From assembly GCA_026261815.1 (NCBI GenBank), contig JAMPIT010000227.1:434001-498000 (forward strand): a stretch of 64,000 nt of DNA. The letters run 5' to 3'. The notes under the pieces were generated by a model. The model saw nothing but the letters and a program-made list of their open reading frames with translations. It was not told the DNA's origin and searched no databases. Below, piece after piece: positions 11,301-36,400 of the stretch. The position numbers and the translations under genes are program-made. The first letter of the stretch is position 1; each line of letters opens with the position of its first letter. The DNA comes from Monarcha castaneiventris obscurior. Taxonomy: Eukaryota > Chordata > Aves > Passeriformes > Monarchidae.

Positions 11301-14300
11301 CTTACCCTTCCATTGCCTTCCCTGAAGAGTTGTCACACTAAACATGCAGGTAGATACAGTAGCAGCAAGCAAGCAGAAACTCCCCCAGTCATGAAAGGAA
11401 GAGAGGAAAAGGCAGCTTGGAAGGAAGCAAGACAAAAGGGAGAAGAAACAGACTTACGGGTTGTAGTAGGAGGGAAGGAGAAGAGAAGCACTAGTGCTGA
11501 CAAACCATAGCTTCAAAAGCTAATTGAACTCAAGTCCTACAAAAGCATAACCTTACTTCAGAAATATAAAACCTAGCAAAACATGAATTCAGCAGCTGGT
11601 TTCTTCATGTCCCTTTTTTGGCATATAAGGCTGTAAGCATGGGGTCTCTGATACTGAATTTTTCTCAGGAAATATGAGACTTGTGAAGAAGGATTAATGT
11701 AAACCAGGACTTTTCCATGCTCATATGACTCCCAAAGCTGCAGCTGTAAGCAGGATGCCAGGTTGGCTTGATTTAGCAGTGCTGATGCTGTCAGAAGAGA
11801 AGAAGAAGCACTTATTAAGGCTATGAGAAGAGATACAGGATAGACCAAGAGCAGCCAAGATACTGAAATCTCTTTATCAGACTACATTTGCCTGGAAAAT
11901 AAAAGGTCTTTGAATGATGAGGGATGAAATACATCCTCAAAATTGCCAAATGAATCATCATCCTTGTGCACAGTGTCAAACCTTGTGAACTGGCAATGTA
12001 CAAAACTGCTGCCTTTTGTTGGGAAGTGTCTGGGCTTAGTGGGTGAGGGCTGTCAGAAAAGGGCAGCAGAATGCAACTGGGACACAGGGGGTTTAATCTG
12101 CATTCCTTACTGCAAAGGGTCGTGTCAGAGGGAAAGGAGTCATCCATGGGGGAGCACATCTCTCCACAACCTCATTATTGTCGTAGTAGTGTCCATAGGC
12201 AAGTACATGATCTTTCTGGTGCCAACAGGAAGAATTAGAGTACAGCTTTGGGTGGAAGATATTTTTGATTTCAACTGTCCCTGTGAAACATCTCTAGGGA
12301 AATGGCCCATGGCAATACCAAGACCTGCAAAGAGAGCCCTGGGCAAAGGCTGTGGTACCCCTTGGTGGCCAATGACCAGTGGGCTCTGTGTTTGTAAGTA
12401 GGTCTTTTCCAGCTCAGGCATGTACACCTGCTGTCTAAGATGTCATTCTTTTGCTAGATTATTTTGACCCATGGACCTTTGCTGCAGATATCAGATGATG
12501 TGCCTACTGATTCTTGCTTGGTGTTTCTCAGCAAGCAAACATGGTATGGTGGGTGGATGCAAAGCTAGTTTACATTTTTACGTTACTTTTACTCCTCTGT
12601 AAATCCTACTCAGTAATGACTAATCCTCAAGTTGATTCCCGTTTCTCATTCGGATTATTTTATTTTTGCTAAATTTTGGTACTTGATAAAGTTTAACCCT
12701 TTAGGGTCTTCCTGTTGTGATTTTTCACATGCTATATGGAGAAGTGTCTCGCTCTAAGGCAGTACCCCAAAGGAGATTAAAGAACACATGCCTTCCAAGA
12801 AAGCATAACTACTTAAGGAAAATGCACAGAAAGAGCAGATTGAAAAATAAACTATGGCAGATGCCTACAAGGAGTCAGGTGAGACATCTGTTTACAGGTG
12901 TACTATCCAGAGGAGCCCACCTGTTCTGTGTCTATTCCTGAATCTTCCCATAATATCAGGGACAGCTTGGACTATGCTGTCTCTTTTTACCTGCCATTGT
13001 CTTTATCAAGATCAACACTGCCTAGGAGTCACTGGGTAGTGACTGGCTGAAGCAAGCAGAACTGAAGAACAGAAGCAAGCTCAAATTAAGCTGCTCTGAA
13101 AAGGGTTGTGCAACCAATTCATTCCTGCTGGGCTCCAGTCACCCTGTCTGCAGCAGCTCAAAGAAGCAACAGACACCCTGAGAAGCCAGGTGGTCCTCAA
13201 AAAAATTGGAGAGCCCTGCGGACACATCAAGGAGCACAGTGTGGGGACAACCCCACCAACTCACAGGGGTGCAGGGCCAGCTGCCACCTCTAGCTCAGCC
13301 CTGGCCCTAGGGATGGGCTTTCCTCTCCAGCATACAGTGAAGCTGCTCTGCAGTGCTGAGGGAACAGTGGGGCACATCGTGCCTTGCTGCAGCTCCCCTC
13401 CATCGGTTCACAGATGCTGAGGGCCAGTGCTCAGGCTGCAACTTCATCCTGGCCTTGCTTTTTGTCTGCCTCCTACCCCTCATAGTGTCATCATGGGCCT
13501 CTGTTAGGATCTGATCTCACTACCCCTCATACCTCACTGGGGGCTGCTGCTCAGTGATTTCCCGGCCAGCTGGTGGTCCCCTGACTCCCTCTCTCCTCCC
13601 AAGGGTAAAGATCTCCCTACTTCCTCCTTCCATTCCTGGCAATGAGACATCAGCAATCACGTGGATTACGAGATGTTTCAGTTAGCCCCTACACCCCTTG
13701 CCCCAGATCTACCACAGCATCTGCAGTGCCCCTGTGAGTCACTGAGGCAGTCTGTGAGGGCGGCAGCCCACAGCAGAACAGGAGGTAGGACAGCAGAAGT
13801 TCTGCTGGGGCTGGGGCAGTGTGGCTAATCCTGCTGCTGATCTAACATCTAAAATCATTATCAATAACCTGTTTCTTCCAAGCAAGGGGAATCAAAAGTG
13901 AAAATCTGAATCCAGGGAAGGGTTTGCCCAGCAGCTCAGGGTGGGAAATTCATGGGATTTCCAGAGAAGCGGCTTTGTCGGCACCATGTTGCCAGTCCAT
14001 GTGGTTTTAATCAAGTGCCTTACATGGTTGGTTTCTTTCCTAGGGTTCTTGCAGTTGCAATATGATTACTGGGTTTTCTCTTCTTCTTTTCATATTGAGG
14101 CAACCTTTACTGGTGGGAGCTGTGAAAGAAACCATGAGAACAAGAACCCCAGGGGCTCAAAATACCTGTATGTAAATAAAGGTTAGCACCACAGAGATTA
14201 TTTTCAAAGCAATGCTTTGTTTTTCATCAAGAAAAGACTTGTACCTGACAACCTCAGTGACAGAGAAAACCAGTCTCTCCACATGTGACTGAAACTGAAT

Positions 14301-17300
14301 GCAACAGCTCCTTAGTACACGGGCTCTTCTCCAGCCTCCCAGGCGCAAACACAGCCTGCCTAACTAGGAGGTCTGCATGATTCCTTGCTCCTTCTGGTGC
14401 TTCTCTCTCCACTTGCAGCTACCAAACTAGGAGGCAGTACTAAGGGAAGTTATAGGTGTAAGGGAAAAGTGTGATGGACTTCAGGTCCTGCATCCTTCTT
14501 GGGAAAAGGCAGGAGAGCCAGGATGCCTAGCTCCTTGCACGGACAGGAGGCAGAGCTACAGAGCTGGACTGAACTGTCTTCTTCATGTTGCTACATGAGT
14601 AATTTAGCCCTTTAACCACAGACATGTCTACCTTCCTTCCTGATGCATGGCCTGTGAGATGCAAGAGCATTAAGGGGTTGGCTGGAAAGGGTATTCAGAG
14701 GTAAGGTGCAAAGTGTTGTGGTATATAAACAAGTGATTCATCAAAATTTGGTTTGTGATTTTCATTGTGGTCCTTACAGAAAACAGTAAGAAAGTAGGAG
14801 GGGAATGAACAAAACAGCCAAATCCTGCAAGGAAAAGAGAAATGAAACTAGAGCAGCTTCAGGTCAGGTTGGTTGGATGTTGAAGGCCCTAGATGGGACG
14901 AAAACGTAAGCTGTCCTAAACCAGCAAACTGATGAGCCCTATTTTGGATCAACCTCCATTAAACTGATTACCATGACCCTCCTTAGAGCCCACACATAAT
15001 AGCAACCACATCGGACAGCACCAGCCCCTGGCAACTAGATGGTGAAGAAGGAAGGAAGGACAAAAATGTGACCTTCTGCTCTGGAGAGTAAGAACACATC
15101 ACATGGAATGATGGGAAGCCTATCCCTGAAAAAGGAGGTTTACTGAGGAGTACTTGACTGCCCTGTATAAAGTGTGGATTATTTTCAGGTTTTACTGCAT
15201 CCCCACCTTGGTAAAAGAAGAAACAAGTTTCCAGAATGAAGGCAAAAGGGGGAAGGGGTAGAAAACAACTCTTGACTGTGAAGCACAGCATATGCTAGCG
15301 TGAAGCTGAACAGCTTTCCATGAAACATATTCTCGCCAAGCTATTACTAACACCTGATACACCCATGGCTCCCCATTAGTTACCTGCCAGCAATGAGCAA
15401 TGGACTCAATATTATCAATTATGTTCCTTTCCCCTGTCCTTCTCTCCCACCAATTAATCATCTGTTAATCATGAGAAACAGTCCTCTACTTAGAAAATAC
15501 CGGACAAACAAGGAGGTTTGCCAATAAATTGGAATATTATAGTAAATAATCATTAAGGTGTCCTGAAATAAGGTGTAGCCATATTGTTATGCCACTGATT
15601 TTAAGCACTGCTTTTTAGAAAAGTTCCTGGGAAAAGGTAAACTGGTCAGGTCTGCCAGCTGATGCATCCAGGTAATGTGTGTCAGAAACACCATGAACAA
15701 TAAAGACTTGGTCAGATCAGGCTTCTTTGGTCTCACATCTATTAAGGCCCAGACCAGCTTCCTTGAAAGCAGCCACCTTTTCATTGTCCTGCCCTTTCTC
15801 CCACAGGACTAGCTGCGCAAAAAACAGTCCCCACAGGCATTAGCCTGCCTTAAGAGGCCTCCCAGGAGAGGTTCCACAAGACAAAATCCCCTCCCCATTC
15901 ACTTTGGCAAATTTACTCTAGTGTAAATCTCATTTGCTATCACTCAAGCTCCAGCCATATGCGTTTCTCCAGTCTTACCTAATACAGGAAATAGTATCCT
16001 GTTTTATCGTTTCAAAGACTCGAGTTTTCCTCAGTCTATCCTGTAGTCAAAATTCCAGTTTCTTCAACCTTTATTTCTGAATTTATTTTCTAGTGTTGTC
16101 ATAATTCTTGTTCCTTCTATCTAGGATTAGCATAAACAAAGAGACACGAGATACTCGGATATCCTCATACAGGGCCATACAGTCCCAATGAGAGTATATT
16201 ACACAGAAATTTACTTTAAGATGACCCTTTTTATCACTCCCCAATCTGCCACACCTTTTGATTTCGCCTGTTCAATACTCATGTTCAGCCCTAACATTTT
16301 ACATGACGGTTGCAATAGAAACCCCCATGGCAAGATCTGAGACTACTTAGGCAAGAACAAAATGTATCTATGATAGACTTTTATGTGGATGCTGACGTGA
16401 CAAACATCTTACATAAGGCAGCAGGGTACAGAGCTGGGGTATACCAAGAGGCTGAATCCAAGCTGTAGAATAGGAAATTCAACTGTAAACTCCTGCTCTT
16501 TTTCCCCGATTTCACAGCATTATTTAATTATATTGATAGGCTTCTCATGCCCTGATGAAAAAAAAACCTGACTTACAGAAAGCACCTCTACTTACCACAG
16601 CATCTAATGATGTGCTGTCCACATGACAGCAGGACCTCCAGACCTATCTCTGCTCTAAATATCTGTAGGTCTCCAAGTTGAGTGAATCATAGGCTGAATG
16701 AAATTCAGCAGCTTCTTCCCCAGTTTAAAAACACAGTACACATAATAGGGAAGAAGAAAACCTACTAGGACGCACCATCTCAAGCAAACCGGAGCAGTAA
16801 GACTTACTGCTCTGTCTCCATGGAGCAAATTCCATGTAGCTTTCAGTACGGGTGACTAACAGGCAGTTTTCTGTTTGGCTGACAGCTGGAAGCAGAAAAT
16901 CTACCCAAAACTGCAACTGTACAACAGACCTCCTAAAAATCCCTGTCCTTTGTCAGCCTTGGCTGAGGAACTTTGAAGTGTTTAGCTGAGATTTCCATGG
17001 CAAGTACAGGGGCATCAGGTGTAAGAACAAGCGTAGTGTAGACTCATCAAACTTCCAACCTGATTTAATAGCATCTTACCAAATATGCAATTACATGTTT
17101 TTCCATAAACACTGACACTGTGTACCAAAGCAGGCTACGAAGTCAACAAAAGACTTGACCCAACCTGGCAGTGGACTTCCCAGCTATGATTTGTTAGACA
17201 TCACTTAGCAGAATGGATCATGTCTTCCTGATGCCCAGGGCCCTTTCATGACATGAATTAAGAAAAGCTCAGGACTGCAGCACAGACGAGTCACATCCAG

Positions 17301-17522
17301 TTCTTCCAAGCCCAATCTTCATCCTTCCTGTAAATCTACAGAGGCTGTTTGCTGTTTGTGTACATTCTCACGCGCCTGGCTTTATGCTTTTGTTTGCTTG
17401 AGGATTGTTACGTGTAGGTGCTAACTCATCATATTTACTGGTTTATCAGCCTGAAAGCTTAGTACTCATGGATCTGATGGAACTGGTTGGACTGCTTAGG
17501 GAAGGACATCTGATGTACAGTA
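5365..17522. other. Intergenic, no gene recognised
   Basis: About 12 kb of moderate GC content. All open frames are short (the longest is 152 codons at 11943-12401), none resembles a protein I know, and none sits in a plausible exon chain. No CpG island, tRNA or clear LINE tail was seen. A small tandem duplication of a 12-13 base unit (ATGCAAGAGCA) lies at about 8885-8909. It may hold old, unrecognisable repeats. Confidence 0.5.
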
Positions 17523-17528
17523 CACTTT

Positions 17529-18399
17529 TGAGACTAAGTAATCTTTATTATGGCAATCATAAAGACAAAAAACAATGAATTATCTCTAACCATCCTGACC
17601 ACAGATACCAAGACAAAAATCGATCACAACTGCAGAAAAGTTACAGAATCCTAGAAGACAAGGGGGCTAATGTGTGTGTGTCAAACACCGACAGCCAGAT
17701 AGCTGTGGAGCCAGCCATGGATTGTTGGTGGTAACAGCCAAGAACTGTTGGTGATAACACACTGAGAAAGAACAGGATGTGGCTGGAGAAGAGGCCATAA
17801 GGAGACAGGGCAGCACATTTCTGGGACAAACGTCCTTGTTCTGCCTTCTGGAGATGAGCACAACACAGCACAGCACAAGTGCAGGGATGAGGCTGAGAAG
17901 GGGTCATGGGCTGTAAGAGGGGATCAAGACCACCAAAGATCCCTGAAGCCTTACAACCCATTTCCAGAAAGGTCTAGAGGAATGGACTGCACAGGATTCC
18001 TGATTTGCATAGAAAGTGAGAAACTGATCTCCAAGATGGGGGGATTTATCTGTAAAAGGCACCCCAACTAAGCCCATGTATGTAGGTACTCCAGGACACT
18101 CCAGCTGGACTGATGCTGGAGGTAAGACTGGTGATCTCTCTTTCCCTCTCCCTTTCTTTCTCCCTCCCCCTCTTTAATTAATTTCTTTCTCTCTCCCCTT
18201 TCACCCTAATCCTCTGTTCAAAACCCAGTGCCATGTGTTCATAGAGGAGGGACTAACTTATAACCATTTCCATGTCAAGTATGTAATTTACTAATAGAAC
18301 TTTGTGCGTTTTTGTGGACCCTATGACTTTTGTCATTCCTTTTGACCATGAGCATCTACAAATCTTGAGCAGTCCCTTCCCCTTAAGGGCAGGACACCA
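17529..18399 (+). mobile_element. Probable solo LTR (avian ERV), boundaries tentative
   Basis: The block resembles bird LTRs I recall. It has a TATA-like TGTAAAAGGC at about 18050. A pyrimidine-rich C/T tract follows at about 18137-18200, and after it come 'AACCCAGTGCCATGTG' and 'GGGCAGGACACCA' type segments. Taking TG at 17529 and CA at 18399 as the ends gives flanking hexamers CACTTT (17523-17528) and CACTTA (18400-18405), a duplication with one mismatch. No internal retroviral genes adjoin it. The orientation and class are inferred. The identity is more secure than the exact ends. Confidence 0.55.
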
Positions 18400-18515
18400 C
18401 ACTTACATCTTGAACCTGTGGAAGTGGAAAAAGGGGAAATAAAACAACATTGCATCCAGATAGTCAATAAAATAAAAGAAAATGAAATAATTCAAGAGAA
18501 TCTCTTTAACAGCAA

Positions 18516-18521
18516 TTTATT
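18516..18521 (-). terminator. Candidate distal RNF170 poly(A) signal AATAAA
   Basis: The plus strand reads TTTATT, giving AATAAA in the RNF170 direction. U-rich sequence follows (plus-strand A-rich, 18420-18490). The site lies about 115 bases before the probable LTR, so the transcript would end just short of the transposon. Confidence 0.4.
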
Positions 18522-20899
18522 ATCATTAAAAGTAACAACAAGTAGTTTTAAATTCTTTTGTCTTAAAAATCTAGTATAACACACTGCTACAGTTCTATGA
18601 AACTTACGGCAAAATTGTATCCCCAAACCACACCGTTCTGCCTGATCCTCACAGGCATCAATGGTGTGGCACACGAACAGCACAGAAATGGATCGCTCTA
18701 TACAGCGATGATCATTAGGCCTCAAGATGCTACAAGTTATTTCATAAGAGCTATTAAGTATAATTTTTATTTTCCTCTTTGTTAATATTGCTAGAACAAT
18801 CAAATACTTCACATAGCTTTTGGCGACCCTGTGATCTTTTAAGAACTGTATTTTATCCCCATACATCTTCCTGCTATAGTTTTCCATTTTTTAATTTTCC
18901 CCCCTCAGTGACACACCTGCCCCATCTCAGGAGGCAAAACCACAGTGATATTTGCAGTCACTCTGCACACAGCATCACGTATTTCCTTTACATTCTGAAG
19001 CCAGTGCTCAGCCCTAACCCTCTTCTTTCACATTGCTGCCAGAACTGCTTGGCAGCACACAGTTCAGGAATATTACATCCTCATATTTTAATCTGCAGCT
19101 TCTTGGGAGCTCTAGACCTTAGGTTAAGCTCAAGCTAAGTACCCAAGATAGCTAACTTACAGCTATTTCAGATTTGTGTAAAGGAGCAGCAGCCAGATGT
19201 TGCAGGACAGATGCATCTTCACATTACACAAAAAGGCCTGAACAAGTCATAATACTGTTTATCACTGGCTTGCAGGACCAAAAAAAATATCCACAAGCAA
19301 GCACGCGTATCGGTGAAAAGAACAGTCCTAATTCTGTCAAGCATTTAATGTGTTGAATTTAAGATTACAACGTTACTCAGTACTCAAAAGTAAGCAGAAG
19401 CCTCTGAGTGAAACCCTTCTGGCTACCAGAAATGTACTGAAGAAAAAGAACACGGGGAAACTTCATATTATCTTTCAGATGTGGTTTGTGTATGATTTCA
19501 GATACACAGGATCCCCTTAGATGGGATGGGTATTTCCACATGAACTTCACAGTAGCACATGGAATTGGGAAATTTAAACAAAACCAATCAGTAAGCAGCT
19601 TCATGTGCATCTATATTCACTCTGGATTTATAGAATCATGGGAAAATTATAATCATAGGATAAAAGTATGGATGAGGTACTAGACCAACCAATTCCATGA
19701 ACAGACTCCAATTACTCTACAAGAGCAGTTCACTCTTCTCTAAGCAGACCTACAACTTAAACTCCAGGAGAAAAGGGGGTGTTAAATTTATTCAATCAAA
19801 AAAGAATTTTTGGGGTTTGTTTTCAGCTAGATTTTTTTGGGAAAAAAAAAAAAACCCAAAACGAAAAACAATACTTACAGCAAAACTGTGAAATACTGTC
19901 TTACGTAACATCCTAAACTGGTATCTTACTTTGTAAATGCTCCTAACAGCTTATGAATATCTCACCCTTAATAATACCTTAAAGAGTTTTAACTGAGGTA
20001 GCCACTAAACCCTCACCATACATTAGCAATGCTGACACAATGGGAAAAGCTCAACCAAGATGCTCAAGAGAAGTTAGTTAGCGTTCGCTTCCAAAGATGT
20101 CATTTTCTCTCTAGCTGTCTTTCTCCAACCCTTGCTTCACTTGCCTTTTCTCTTCCTGTCCATCTCTAACAAACAGAAACAAAGAAAAGTTCAGCTTTCC
20201 AGTTCACTTGTAAAATGTCCTTGGATTTTCAAAACGAAATTTTCAAATGAAGAATCAGTGAATTTAGTTTTAAATGAATTTCATTTAGAACACTGACACT
20301 GAAGGACAATCTGCATCCTCAATGACTGACACCTGAGGTTTCAGCTCTGTCGTCTTCCTGCACATGCCTAAGTGCTAGAAGCTGTGGAAAGACACCTGCA
20401 CAGGGAAAACACAGAAGTGGTGGAAAGGTCCCTTTCATTTAAAGTCTCACCCCATATATGTAAACACACAAAGAATCACCTATTAATTCACTGTCTTTCA
20501 AGTATGCAGGAAGCTAAATTGCAATTGTCATTCCTGTTGCTAAAAAGTACAATGATCTGTCATATCCTGGACCTTTCTAGTGGCAATCATTGCTCAAAAT
20601 GAAAGTATTTTCAATTTCCTTAAATAGCTATGACAGCCTATGCTCAAATTCAACATAAAAGAAAAATCAGCTTTAAGGATACCCTGGTATTTTTGAGAAC
20701 ATTTTCAAGATCTTTTTGTGGTCCCTTATCACAGACTATTTTTCAAGGTAATTCAGAACCTCTTCTATCCACATCCAAATCAACCAATCAGCCAACCAAG
20801 AAAACTCCAGCTGAAAATCACCCCAATATCTATGTTGTTTAGTACACGTGTATTGCAGAATGTACATTTGGGTAAACATCTACACTGTACACATACAAG

Positions 20900-20913
20900 T
20901 ACATGTACATGTA
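20900..20913. repeat. 14-bp perfect palindrome
   Basis: TACATGTACATGTA equals its own reverse complement. It lies in the probable RNF170 3' UTR, among further ACATG/TACAC repeats (20880-20920), and would form only a small hairpin. A chance origin in AT-rich DNA is likely. Confidence 0.4.
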
Positions 20914-21374
20914 GTGTAAACATCCAGTTCTGACTTCTTTTTTTCAACCACTATTTGGAATTTGAGTGTCCTCTCCAATTGGCCAAATGTTTTAACGCAT
21001 CTACAGAAATGCAAACTTGCATTTCAGACATATTGCATTGACCCAAAGCAGCACAAAACCTCTGCTTCCAAGATACATACTTTCCAAATAAAGAAGTCTG
21101 AAGAGAAAAACCATGCTCTCGCTTGAAAAAATAGAGCACTAAAGAGCGTGACGTGCATAATACTGGTTTCTCAATGTAGATCAGATACTGTGTGTATATT
21201 CCCAAATATAAAAGTAAAATGGTACAAATTGCATGCAACTGTACATAGTGCAGTTCAAGCAATACCAAGGTATTATCCTTGCTTTTCTGAAGCATCTGGA
21301 CAACAGCAGACTGCAAGGTGAGAATTATAATGTGGTTCCTTGGGTTTCTTCTTCCAGAGACAAACAAAGCTACT

Positions 21375-21380
21375 TTTATT
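21375..21380 (-). terminator. Candidate proximal RNF170 poly(A) signal AATAAA
   Basis: The hexamer lies about 460 bases past the RNF170 stop codon, followed by a modest GU-rich stretch (TTTGTTTGTC-like). Use of this site would give a short 3' UTR isoform. Confidence 0.3.
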
Positions 21381-21841
21381 TCAAAAAACTCTAGCCCACA
21401 ACAGGAAGACATCAAACAATTTAGCCATGATAACTGTACTGCGAAGAATTTCTGAATTTTCTTACACACCTAGATTATGCAAACAGGCTTATTGTTTGAA
21501 GTCGTTTGCTAGAACTCCTTTTTCACAAACCACAACACACCAAAAAAAGTGTTTCCTGCTTTCATTACACACAGTTGTTCATCAGGTGGAAGTAGATGAA
21601 GATGGTTATTACAACATTATAAAACTAACCTCATCCTTATGAAGCACATGTAATGCACGAATTAAAGATTCCAGTTAAGCATCACCACGTACTAACCCTT
21701 TATGTTTGTATAACATAACCAGCTAAGAAATTGTTACTACTGAAATCATACACAGGCACCTTGCTATATCATACTCACGTTATAGTTTTCTTTTTAAAAC
21801 ATTCCACAACTGACTCTGCTTTTAGGTCACTTTTGTCCATT

Positions 21842-33405
<11,564 letters not shown>

Positions 33406-36400
33406 CACAGCTCTAAAATGTAAAAAGAAATATATACATATATTAAAACATATGTGCACAGACTTTTTAAACATAGTTACAAACAATATGTATACTCATT
33501 ATATTTCATATACACAACAAATTCCTGAAGCAACAGAACAGTCATTGTTAGGGGGGAAAAGTAAAAAGAGAAGGAATGTATCCATTTTTACCAAACACTG
33601 AGCTTGCTGTAGAGGCCTTGTGCAGTGGCAAACAAATATTAAATAACTGTTTTATGATTTAAAGATTAAAAAAAAAATTAGTGAGATAGTTTACCTGGAA
33701 ATCTTTATAAGATAAATTGCACAGGAATATGTCATTACTGAACTGGCCATATTCTAAGGAGTGTTTATTGAAAAAAAATTTAATGACTCCACATGACCAA
33801 GACTTTTAGCTATTACATACCATGTCATTCCTGCCAGGCTAAGCCAACACAGAAACTTAACTTTCACCATTTATGTGAATAAAGAAACAAGGACATTTTG
33901 GTTTTAGTGTTAAATGCTCATTTGGATACACAGGAATCACCCAATGCATTTTAAACTTCATTTGTATTTACTGTGCATTACCAACCTTTAGCTGGAAACA
34001 TGAGGAAAACTTGAAAGAAAAACAGTGTTATCAGGCTTCCCTAGGTAGACTCACTTGTTTTATATTTGTTTTATATTTTTAGCCATCAGAATGACTAAGG
34101 CTAACATTTGTTAACCTACAGCACTAACCTATAGTTGGAGACATGCAAAATAAAACAGTTTCCAACATACTGCTGAATCATTCCTGTTGCAATCAGGAAG
34201 TGAAATGAACTATGGTTGTGAATATTACGAAATCAGAAGGGTGAAGCTAACTCTGTCAAATGACATGAAAAGTCACACTGAAGCTGTGTCCATACACAAT
34301 TGAAGTATTTTTCGTACAAAGCTGACATAAAATCCCAGTATTGGTTTCTGAAGGCAGGTAAGACTGCTATCATTTTCTGTGTTTCCTAGTCCAGCTTGCA
34401 AGCTTTCATCAGTGCTCCTCTACACTTCACACCTCACATGTCATTTTTAATTTAAACGTCGCTGTCTAGCAAACACCACCAAACATCCTCTGGCCCTGAA
34501 TTAATTGCAAAACTGAAATGGAGTACAAGTCATCAGGATTTTAGTGGATACCTGCAATGACCACCCTGGCAAGACTTCAGCATGCCAAGAACAGAAAGAC
34601 TGTTTCTTATTGCTAATAAGAAAGTGTCATCTTTTCCCTAAGACAGCTACTCTCACCCTACAGATTTTTTCTAGTATCAGCAGTGGAGCTTTTTTCAAGC
34701 TTCCTTACATTTGTGGGAGCTGCCTTCTGTAGCAGCAACACAAGAGAAGCTGATACATTCTAAGAGTATTATTAAAAAATGTAAGTGGTATAATTAAGTA
34801 CCATGAGAGCAGAGCAAACTCATGGAGAACAAGGGGAGATTTCATTAATTCTTGTCATATTTTTGGGCTTTCACTGTGAAAACCAAAATGGAATAGCGAA
34901 GCACATATGAAGTGAAACAATAAACTAAGTTATCCTAAGTGCGCCAGTCTGAACTGAGACTATTATTTCTGTAACTATAGTCAATTTTTTGCTAATTACA
35001 GCTTTCAACAAGCAACTGTGTCATAGTATTTGGAAAGCGTAACTTCTTTCAAAGGTGGAACACCAGTGAGTCATAAACAGGCATGTTCAAAGTAGGTCAA
35101 TGTTTACACACGTTTCATATATACTAATGAATAAAAGACCAGATCTTTGTGGAGAGGTCTTACATAGGAACATGGGCCTACACAAGCAGTTACAGCATTT
35201 CTCTGCATAGCTAGTTACACAATTCCTACAGTTAAAGCCATGAGGTTAAGATGTCGTGGAATTTTTCTGAGCAGCAGTTCCCTGGTGCTGAGGATCTGGA
35301 CTGGTAGGTGTGCTGTGATGCCTCCCTAGCTCAATATTATCTGCCATAAACTTAATTTCTTTGCATATCCAGCCCTGAAGAAGCTTCCGTTTCTTTCACC
35401 ACATCATTCTGAGACAGCCATTTTCCACAACTGCGCATGCCGGTATCTTCAATTCCTATGTTTTTCCTCCTTAAGTATAAGTCCACTCATTTTCACTCTG
35501 TCCCACTGTTTTTTCTGGGCTGACCACTCAGAACAAAACCAGAAGTAAATGCCAGGGAACTGGTATGTGATAATTCCGCCATTGTTCCACATCAGTCCTG
35601 TTAGAATATACCAACATGCCAATAACAACTACATCCCATTAAGTATTACACAGGGTTTTGGCTTGTTGGCTATTTTTTTTAGAAATACCTATTGTGCCAG
35701 AGACATACAGATGATTTACTGTACCTTTGGAAGGCATGTGTTTCTTACACTAACACCCGAACTTCCTCTGTCATGGCTTGCTTGATGCACTTTCAAAACA
35801 ACACATGAATTACCAATATCACAGCAGTTTAAACCAGTTCCCCTGAGCAGTCTTCAAGACATCCACCCCAACTCTTCCTTCTTTGTATGATCCTTGCAAC
35901 AACACTCTAAATTCTTATCTGCCTACCATTAATAGCACTTACTGCATTCATTACTTGCCTTCATTTCTGCTCACCCACTTTTCCTGAAATACCAAACTAA
36001 GGTGCCAAAGTTAGCATCAGAACATGAAAACAAAATACACAGATCCTCATCTCTCTTCCTTCTTGCACCTAATGCCAGTTACTTGTATCTACTTCAGCCC
36101 TCCATTTTGCATCATAGATGACTCTGCCAATAACCTTTTTGACACAAGCATAGTACCCAAGAGAAATTGTTGCACAGTCTTTCTCTCTGCATAAAACACC
36201 CCGAGACACTTTGTTTTCACTTACGTATCAATACTGCAAAGATTACATAGCGGGGGAGTGGAATCTCTGCCTCAGTCTCACTCCCAGCTGCTTCTATCAC
36301 TAAATTCTAGACAAGACAAACTATCAATGCTTAATGCTCATGTTGTTCATATTTTAATTTATTTGCTGCTCCTGGACTGCCAGCAAGTGCTGTGTACATT

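Larger units (their letters stand above)
18490..21841 (-). other. RNF170: Probable RNF170 3' UTR
   Basis: This follows the RNF170 stop codon directly, is AT-rich and has no coding frame of note. A 131-codon minus-strand open stretch at 18492-18887 shows no protein features. Candidate poly(A) hexamers on the minus strand are a proximal one at 21375-21380 and a distal one at 18516-18521. The distal one is followed by a long U-rich stretch. A 14-bp perfect palindrome (TACATGTACATGTA) lies at 20900-20913 and could form a small hairpin in RNA. The UTR's extent is inferred and may be shorter. Confidence 0.45.

Noticed and set aside
11943..12401. 152-codon plus-strand frame in the intergenic region
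   Set aside because: No recognisable domain, an overlapping open frame on the other strand, and no promoter or exon context.
17503..18409. ACATC direct repeats as the flanks of the second LTR
   Set aside because: The copies exist (about 17503-17508 and 18405-18409), but this choice would make the element end in CTT rather than CA, so the CACTTT/CACTTA flanks were preferred, tentatively.
18492..18887. 131-codon minus-strand open frame
   Set aside because: It is in the probable RNF170 3' UTR, with no recognisable domain and a composition like translated AT-rich DNA.
20951..21469. 172-codon minus-strand frame just past the RNF170 stop
   Set aside because: It lies in the probable 3' UTR. Its Leu/Cys/Ser-rich composition shows no domain or membrane pattern that I trust. 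It could be checked by conservation of codon substitution patterns.
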